Source: Metallyticus violacea
Lineage: Eukaryota > Arthropoda > Insecta > Mantodea > Metallyticidae
Direction of reading: 5' to 3'
Assembly: GCA_030762175.1 (NCBI GenBank)
Contig: CM060831.1
Coordinates: 67,968,501-68,032,500 of the forward strand
Length of the DNA stretch: 64,000 nucleotides
Below the pieces are notes generated by a model, which saw only the letters and a list, made by a program, of their open reading frames with translations, searched no databases and was not told where the DNA came from. Position numbers and translations under genes: made by a program. This document shows, piece by piece, positions 58,098 to 64,000 of the stretch. Position 1 is the stretch's first letter; the number at the start of each line of letters is the position of its first letter.

Positions 58098-58590
58098 ATG
58101 CCTTTACTCAACTTGGTGATCACTGTCAAAGTAGTGCTCATTAAAAATTCAAGGAGTATTCAAGTATACGGAATCTTGTAAGAGCTTTTAGTATATAATT
58201 TTTAATTTTATCATAGCCTGTTAATATGTAGGCTGTTCGTGTAAAACACCAACAAAAATAGCTATAATTTAAAATGTATACGTCAAAGAGAAATCAATAA
58301 ATCTACCTATATTTCCATTGCAGTTTTTTTTAATTTTATGTAATAATTGTTGTTACGGAGATCTAGATTGATAAATGAACAAATAATAACAAATTGTTAA
58401 ACGTGTAAAGCTAGAGCTATGTAGATGAATGAGCAGAAAAATCTCGTGTGTTTTTAGTTAGCAGAAACGAAGTCTGTGAAGCATATACGCCTAGAATTCA
58501 AAGACACAAATCTGTTTCTGACTAACGGCCTGGAATACAAAGTTAAAAAAGTAGGAAGCTTGCTTGATCCAGAAAACTGATTAGAGTTCC

Positions 58591-58609
58591 AAAAAAAAAA
58601 AAAAAAAAA
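58591..58609 (+). repeat. Poly-A tract of 19 bases
   Basis: A homopolymer run upstream of the transposase relic. Confidence 0.9.
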
Positions 58610-58659
58610 CAGTGAGCATATTCGAGTCTGCTTTACAAGAAGCTCAAGAAAAGCAGATT

Positions 58660-59045
58660 GCAGCTCCAGTCTCCATCTTTGGGTACACAAAATGCAAATA
58701 ACACGCAGATCAAGCCCGACGATAAAGGCAATGGGCTGACTTACTTTGCAAGTGCCTTTGACAAAATTGATGAAGACAGTTCGTATTTAGCTGTTGTGTG
58801 TTTCTCTGACCAGTCAACTTTCCAATATCAGAAAAAGTTGATAGACACAACTGCAGAATCTGGGGAAGCGAGAATCTGCGCGTTGTCTTTGAACGCCAAC
58901 GTGATTCGCCCAAAATTAAAGATTGCATGTGACAGATCCCTTCTGTTTTGCTGAACCTGTAACCTGGACATCCTCGATACACTTGGAAGATGTCAAGCCT
59001 GTTGTCAAACTCTCCTTGCAACTCTCAGCCAATGTTAAGTTCTAG
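58660..59045 (+). pseudogene. DDE transposase catalytic-domain relic (DUF4817-type)
   Basis: The plus strand reads FASAFDKIDEDSSYLAVVCF and then SDQSTFQ, matching the F-x-x-x-x-L-x-x-I-D-E-D-x-x-F-L-x-x-V-x-F-S-D-E-S-T-F segment with the first catalytic Asp. It shifts frame to VDRHNCRIWGSEN, matching the highly characteristic R-H-N-x-R-I-W-G-x-x-N-P motif, and RQRDSPKIKD, matching R-D-S-P-K-x-N-V. A further shift gives AEPVTWTSSIHLED, matching F-F-A-E-x-T-V-x-x-x-x-Y-L-D. Intact frames are lost by at least two shifts. A poly-A run precedes it (58591-58609). No N-terminus or ends were found. Confidence 0.85.
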
Positions 59046-60860
59046 ACATTGCTAGCTGGAGCACAACATAGAATTCAAGCATGTCATGTTGAAATTTATC
59101 GAACATTAAAATTAGCATTAATTAATGTGTTTATTAACTTTCAATTAAGCAAGTCTTTTATTTAATAGTTACAAACATTTTTTATGTTTTAAGCGGACCT
59201 ATGTATATTTTAATAGTAAATTATCTCCCTATAACAATGAAAACTTCGATATTAATTAATTCAGTTCGAGATGTAAATAATTCTAAATGCTTCATTCATA
59301 TTTATAAGTCAATACATGAAGATATTTAGATGCATATATGAAACAGAACTTAAATTGGTCCCGAATTGTTTAGTTAACATTAATATAAAACTTGACTAAA
59401 GGCGGTAGGGTAGATCTCCTCGAGTACAAGCACACAGATCCTTATGGACTAACGTAGGCACGGAGATTAAGAATCTGCTTGAAATTTGTACATCTAGTGG
59501 AAGAACAACAGTATTATAGCCAGATATAACTATGAAGAAGGAGGAAGCAGAAATTCTCCCTCTAAAGCAGCGAAGGGGGGAAAAGCGGAGGGTGGGATTC
59601 CCAATAGAGTACAGGCAATGCTTCCACCGCAGCAAGCAATAATCATCATCAATCAGCCAAAACCCCGAAACGTAGCTCGCGATTGGCTTGTTACGCTCAG
59701 TAATGGGTCTGCGCTATTAACAGCTATGCAAACTTTAGGCCAGAGTTGAATGTTCCCCAAGTGCTCCATTAGACACCCCACTCCTCTTCACGGGTCAGCG
59801 TACGTCGACAGTTTAGCAACAAGATGCGTAAAGGTCACAGTGCGGTACACTCACCCCACCATAGCGCTTTTAACGGCCGTTATCATTAGGTTTATGGACA
59901 TGCTGTAGGCTTCCATTAGCTTAACTGGTGATTTATCATTCGGAAGTGTCATATGAAGGCTTTCTTACGGGATCAATTATTGTAGCTTACCACAAGTTGG
60001 GAGACTGTCGCCATCTGGATGAAAATGTGAAAAGCGTTGTCTTAGAAGAAAATGTGTTAAAGGATTCTAGGCTCGCAAATGCCATGTCCATGTCACATTC
60101 CCTTTCGTGAGAAAATCTGTAAGTGTGGAAATCGAGGCATTGTGCTAATCGACCAATATCAGTTATTGATTTTCCTGGACAGACTATGAGCTCCAATGGT
60201 GCTTCAGAATGCCATTTCAACATTATTTTTCTTTGAAAATTAAGCATAGATGTTACAGTTATTCTTAAAAATGTATACCAACATTTGCGAACAGAAATTA
60301 ATGTCACTCCTTTCCAATAAGAGTTTATTTACAAAATAATAATGAAGGAAATTACAAAAAATTAGTAAGGCAAATTAGAAAAGTTCGTTCGTAGTCTCCA
60401 TGGGAGGATTCAGAATATGATATTTAGTAACAAGGAGCTTGAAGACTAGAAGATCGTATCGTACAGGCAACTTACGGCCGCAATCTCTGCTTACTCTATG
60501 TCGTATGTTACCCCGAGAGGTAACTTCCAGGGGTTTATGTGGTCCTTCGAGCAACAAGGGAGGCTCGAAGCAGATATGTAAATAATTAAAGAGCGTCTGG
60601 CTATACTTGCCAGATGCTCGTAAGTTGGAAGGCAGTAATTGGAGCTCAGCAGTCATATTAAGGAGTGTGAGAATGATATCCAATTATCTTTCCAAAATAA
60701 ACAAGTCAACTCATTTTGTTATTACTGTTTGTTGTGAGATTGACAAAAAGGTCATGGAGGTCAGGCCTCATTACTGTTTCCTTTCAAAACACTTGGAGTC
60801 ATAAATATGCATTTTGGAGCGATACAAGCTGGAATAACAAACAGTTCAGAATTAAGGACT
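59046..60860. other. No gene recognised; GC-richer island near 59640-59900
   Basis: The island has GGTGAGTGTACC on the minus strand (a 5' splice-like sequence) but no supporting frame. Frames of 79-106 codons on the minus strand are unrecognised. Confidence 0.45.
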
Positions 60861-61136
60861 TTTTAATAGTGTTTAATGCCTGTTTTTACTACTGAGGCAC
60901 CACAAGCGGTGGACACTGATGATACATGAGATGAAATGATAAACTGGGAAAGGATTTATTTTAAGGAACGAAGCGCTCAAGGCCTAAGTTTAGATTTCTC
61001 AGCATTTTCCACTTATGGTGATTGAGGAAAACCTGGAAAAAATGTCAGTCAGGGAGGACGGTCCTGGTAGGTATCGAACCTCAGACCTTCCTCTTACAAG
61101 TCTGCGCCTTAACGACCTCGGCCACCCGTGGCGGTA
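60861..61136 (-). mobile_element. SINE family A, copy 5
   Basis: Minus-strand head TACCGCCACGGGTGGCCGAG and A box GGTCGTTAAGG are intact. The B box is GGTTCGATACC, with one change. The body matches family A (AGTAGTAAAAACAGGC-like end, GTCCACCGCTTGTGGTGCCT) with moderate divergence and no long poly-A. No target-site duplication was seen. Confidence 0.92.
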
Positions 61137-61274
61137 AAATAAAGAAGCATTCTGTATGTGGAGAGGTTAAGGAGTTAATTCATAACATACTCTTCTCTGA
61201 ATAGAAGACATGTACAATATATTGAAGTCAAAGGTCACGGTAATATTAATGACAAATATGTTATTCTAATATTG

Positions 61275-61420
61275 AAAAATTTATCATTGGGATTGGATTG
61301 ATAGGGATGAAGAAGGGCATTTCGGTACGCCAGCCAGCCTTGCTCAACAGTTGGTACAAGCGACCTATGCCCGCAGTGAGGGCACTTCTTGGAGGGAGAA
61401 CGGCGCCACCCCGTTCGATA
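61275..61420 (+). repeat. Repeat C, copy 4 (5' part only)
   Basis: ATTGGATTGATAGGGATGAA, TTTCGGTACGCCAG, CAACAGTTGGTACAAGCGAC, CTATGCCCGCAGTGAGGGCA and CTTCTTGGAGGGAGAACGG line up with the 5' half of the copy at 26325. The 3' half is missing. Confidence 0.65.
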
Positions 61421-61940
61421 ATTAACGGCTGTTATTTGAAGACAGTAACATTGTAAAACTTACTTAATTATCTATAAATTGAAAAGTTTATTGTTTAAAA
61501 CCCACGGCTTCAAGATTTAACAAACATTTTACATATTATGACAGTCTGCAACTGCAGATATAGTTGCAAGAAGTAGAAGAGGACCAATTTAGCAAATTAG
61601 TTATTTATAAAATATGGAAGTTCCTCTGTTGAAGTATTTTAAATAATTTTACAAAAAAGTGAGCATGGCGTTGCATTGCATTTTTCCTTTCTTTCTGTCT
61701 AAACTTAAAAATCATACTTATAAATATAAATAGCGAATACCCGTTTTAATTCAAAATAAGTGAAATGCGAGTATATCAGCGTATACGAAAGCTGCTGGTC
61801 GTTATTAATATCAAAGGACTACGACATAGTATTTTTTAAAACAGAGAATAATGAATACCGCTGAGTTGTTCGCAGCAAATATATACAATATTATTATTTA
61901 CGAAAGAAAAAGTATATGTGATTCCATGTTCAGAGAAAAC
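61421..61940. other. AT-rich DNA, no gene seen
   Basis: Nothing recognised. Confidence 0.5.
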
Positions 61941-61942
61941 TA

Positions 61943-62671
61943 CAGAGCCTTCATTTGGACACGTGGCCGACGTAACGGGGCTTTGCCTGTACTTTTTTAA
62001 CCGGTTCTTCTTGCATGACTCCTATGTGAGAATAAACTCATTTATTTTTAGACAGATTCTCTGTTGTTCGTGTGCCTTACAGATAAATTGTTCGTAATCT
62101 TGAGAATAACTTTGGGGAAACGGGATTGTTCTCAATAAAAAACCGAAAGTAAAAAGCCTTGTTCTTACAGAGGAAAATTATGACATCGGAGAATAGTTAG
62201 AACTAAGTCCAACATTTTTTTCAGAAAACTTGCACAGGAATCAAGAATTTCGCAAACCTCGGCTTAAAATGCCACTAAACTTTTAAAATTAAAACCCTAT
62301 AAGACAACTGTTGTTCAGGAATTGTAACCACGCGATAATGTGAGTAGAGTTAATTTATGCAATGGGATGTTGGATAATGTTAATGATCGCTCTGCTGACC
62401 AGCGATTACTTTTTTTACGAAACATGGTTTTATTTACATGGTCATGTAGCAACACAAAACACTAGGTACTGGAAAGCAGAAAACCCCGATCTAGCATACG
62501 AAATGCTATTGTATCACAAAAAATGGCGTTTAGTATGCTGAGAATGCTTACAAAAATCTGTGCGCTTGAATTTACGGGACTATGTATATCCGAATCAGTC
62601 GGAAAACAGGTTATTTCCCGGGGCCAAGCAAATTCCCGTTAATCCGGCCACGCGTCCAAACGAAGGCTCCG
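61943..62671. mobile_element. 729-bp TA-flanked MITE with about 50-bp inverted repeats (Tigger-like ends)
   Basis: The left end CAGAGCCTTCATTTGGACAC and the complement of the right end CGGAGCCTTCGTTTGGACGC continue in step through GTGGCCG, TAACGGG and TTTGC for about 50 bases. Both ends abut TA (61941-61942 and 62672-62673). The C-A-G start, TA target and sub-terminal GGCCGGATTAACGGGAATTT are reminiscent of pogo/Tigger or jerky-like elements, whose ends often carry an ATCCGG-type motif. The interior is AT-rich with no transposase remnant, so this is a non-autonomous element. A pogo/Tigger-like transposase relic is present elsewhere in the window (22341-22640). Confidence 0.85.
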
Positions 62672-62673
62672 TA

Positions 62674-63565
62674 TTTCATTAGTTTATATTCATCTATTGA
62701 TAAGAGTCTAGGTTGACCAACTTCCTGGGTACTATTCCTGGGATTCCAGATACGACTCCCGTATATTTAATTGGGATTTTTCCTTGACTAGAAAGATTCC
62801 CCAGACACATAGTCTGGTCAGGTCTCCTAGCGCAACAAAATCATATCCTGTTTCTCTCCATTGGGTCGATGTAGCTGTATCTCACGAGAGGCTTGGCCTC
62901 ACAAGACAACTACAATATCCTAACGCCAAAATGAGGGGTGTCCAAGTACAAGGGAATAGTGGGGAGTAAAAATTAAGAGACCCCAAGTTTCTATATTGGT
63001 GTATTGCCATTTGACTCAAAGAACTTTAGGGATGAACATGGCACAAAAATATAAAATACTCGTGCTTATCAAATTATACAAAGAAACTACGATGGAAATA
63101 TAATCGGCATTTTTTTCTTTTTTGCTCAAATGAACGCTGCCCAAGAACCCTTGAATCAGTCTCTCTCAATTTCAGTGAGGATTAGGAGAGAAAAAGCTCA
63201 TCCCTGTTAGTTCATGCACATATTCAATACACATGATGTCAAATGCACTATATCTTATTTTAATATGTTTACACAAGAAACCACAAGTATGTCTTAGCTA
63301 TTTTTTAAAAAATAGCAAAACTATTATTGGCTATGCTTTTATTTTCTATGACGTTGGTGATTTTGGATTGTCGATGACACCCAACAAACGAAACGTTAAT
63401 GCACACGGTTTTCTACAAGCTAGCAAAATGTTGTACATGTCTTCTTATTTCACTTAGTAATACTATTTAAAGCCCTAAAATGTATTGCATATTTAGCTTG
63501 CTTGCTTTCTTTGTTCCGTTTTCTCTTTTTTCTTTCTTTTTTCCCCCTATCTTCTTCTTCTTCTT

Positions 63566-63596
<31 letters not shown>

Positions 63597-64000
63597 TTAT
63601 TATTATTATTATTATTATATTATTATTATCATTATTATTATTATAACAGAGGAACTAACTCTTACAATGATGAAATTTCATTCGGACTGTTGCCAGTTTT
63701 CTCTGTTCACCTTTCTCTACCCCTTACTTTCCCTTAGCTGTTTTTCTCTTATCTGTCCATAGTACTTCGAACTGTTTTGCATGAGAATTGTCTCGCAACA
63801 TATTTTAAGCGAGAGAAATTGAATTTGGACAGAGAATGAACAACAGGTAAAGGACGGAAAAACTGATCGAAGGTTCCTGAAGTTGATCTTGGGTTGGGCT
63901 TCGGAAGCGTAGATTTTTGTAACTTTTCCTCTCCAGCGAAATAGGCTGGAAAAGTTGCAAGGTAGCGTGTGTAACATGCACCCCTCCCTTCTCCTGCACA
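62674..64000. other. No gene recognised; CTT/ATT microsatellite
   Basis: A 61-codon plus-strand frame (62784-62969) and minus-strand frames near the right edge (63717-63999) are unrecognised. The low-complexity frames at 63480-63762 are translations of the microsatellite. Confidence 0.5.
63551..63643. repeat. (CTT)n(ATT)n compound microsatellite
   Basis: A CTT trinucleotide array of about 45 bases runs directly into an imperfect ATT array. Confidence 0.95.

Larger units (their letters stand above)
55475..58655. other. No gene recognised; microsatellites and a tandem duplication
   Basis: It contains (GT)n at 55544-55572, (AT)n at 56719-56757 and a perfect 17-bp tandem duplication at 58064-58097. 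A GC-richer patch at 57160-57430 has an arthropod initiator-like TCAGTT at 57384-57389. The 60-codon frame downstream (57718-57900) is unrecognised. Confidence 0.45.

Noticed and set aside
63480..63762. Poly-Phe/Leu and poly-Ser/Tyr frames of 85-86 codons
   Set aside because: They are translations of the CTT/ATT microsatellite and not a protein.
1..64000. CRISPR array, defence island, operon or other prokaryotic system
   Set aside because: Composition, tRNA-headed SINEs, splice-like sites and eukaryotic transposons show that this is nuclear DNA of an animal. There are no regularly spaced repeats or co-directional gene clusters.

Overview
The window is a stretch of AT-rich, repeat-laden nuclear DNA from an animal with a large genome, most likely an insect. 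I lean towards a polyneopteran of the cockroach or termite kind. That is an inference from the repeat types: tRNA-headed SINEs, many decayed IS630-Tc1-mariner transposases, a Penelope-like tail and LINE C-termini with a C-x2-C-x7-H-x4-C knuckle. There is no operon structure, no bacterial-style dense coding, no rRNA, no intact tRNA gene and no CRISPR. No open reading frame exceeds about 140 codons, and every coding similarity I recognise belongs to a broken transposable element. The window is probably intergenic or intronic. The only hints of host genes are one short exon-like ATG segment with a strong 5' splice site (38388-38453) and two promoter-like patches (5300-5410 and 31838-31940).

Layout. 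1-5 kb: AT-rich DNA with the 3' end of a Penelope-like element (about 3536-3840). 5-10 kb: a promoter-like island, three SINEs (6547, 7234, 8150) and a decayed Tc1 transposase on the minus strand (about 8900-9525). 11-16.4 kb: an N-terminal transposase relic, a perfect 32-bp-stem hairpin (13774-13849) and a minus-strand LINE reverse transcriptase relic carrying a YADD box. 19-22.7 kb: a mariner relic split by a SINE, a LINE C-terminus with its 3' tail, and a pogo/Tigger-like N-terminus. 23-28 kb: two copies of an unclassified repeat ('repeat C'), a mariner N-terminus and another tRNA-headed SINE. 31-39 kb: a transposase N-terminus, two inverted-repeat structures, a third copy of repeat C, the exon candidate and a DDE fragment. 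39.7-47.5 kb: a second LINE C-terminus, back-to-back SINEs at 42.6-43.1 kb, an internally deleted mariner and a complete 618-bp TA-flanked MITE made from an internally deleted transposon. 48.8-55.5 kb: more transposase relics and two SINEs. 58.6-62.7 kb: a DDE transposase relic, a SINE, a fourth copy of repeat C and a 729-bp TA-flanked Tigger-like MITE. Microsatellites (AT, TTA, CA, GT, CTT) punctuate the region.

How the parts relate. The non-autonomous elements depend on enzymes encoded elsewhere: SINEs on LINE reverse transcriptase and MITEs on IS630-Tc1-mariner transposases. The window holds decayed members of both enzyme classes. Target-site duplications and one nested insertion give relative ages: some SINE copies are recent, while most transposases are old and riddled with stops and frameshifts. 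I found no convincing undescribed multi-gene system. The most interesting items are structural: two MITEs with matching ends, a perfect long hairpin, SINE copies cut at the B box, and an unclassified four-copy repeat.
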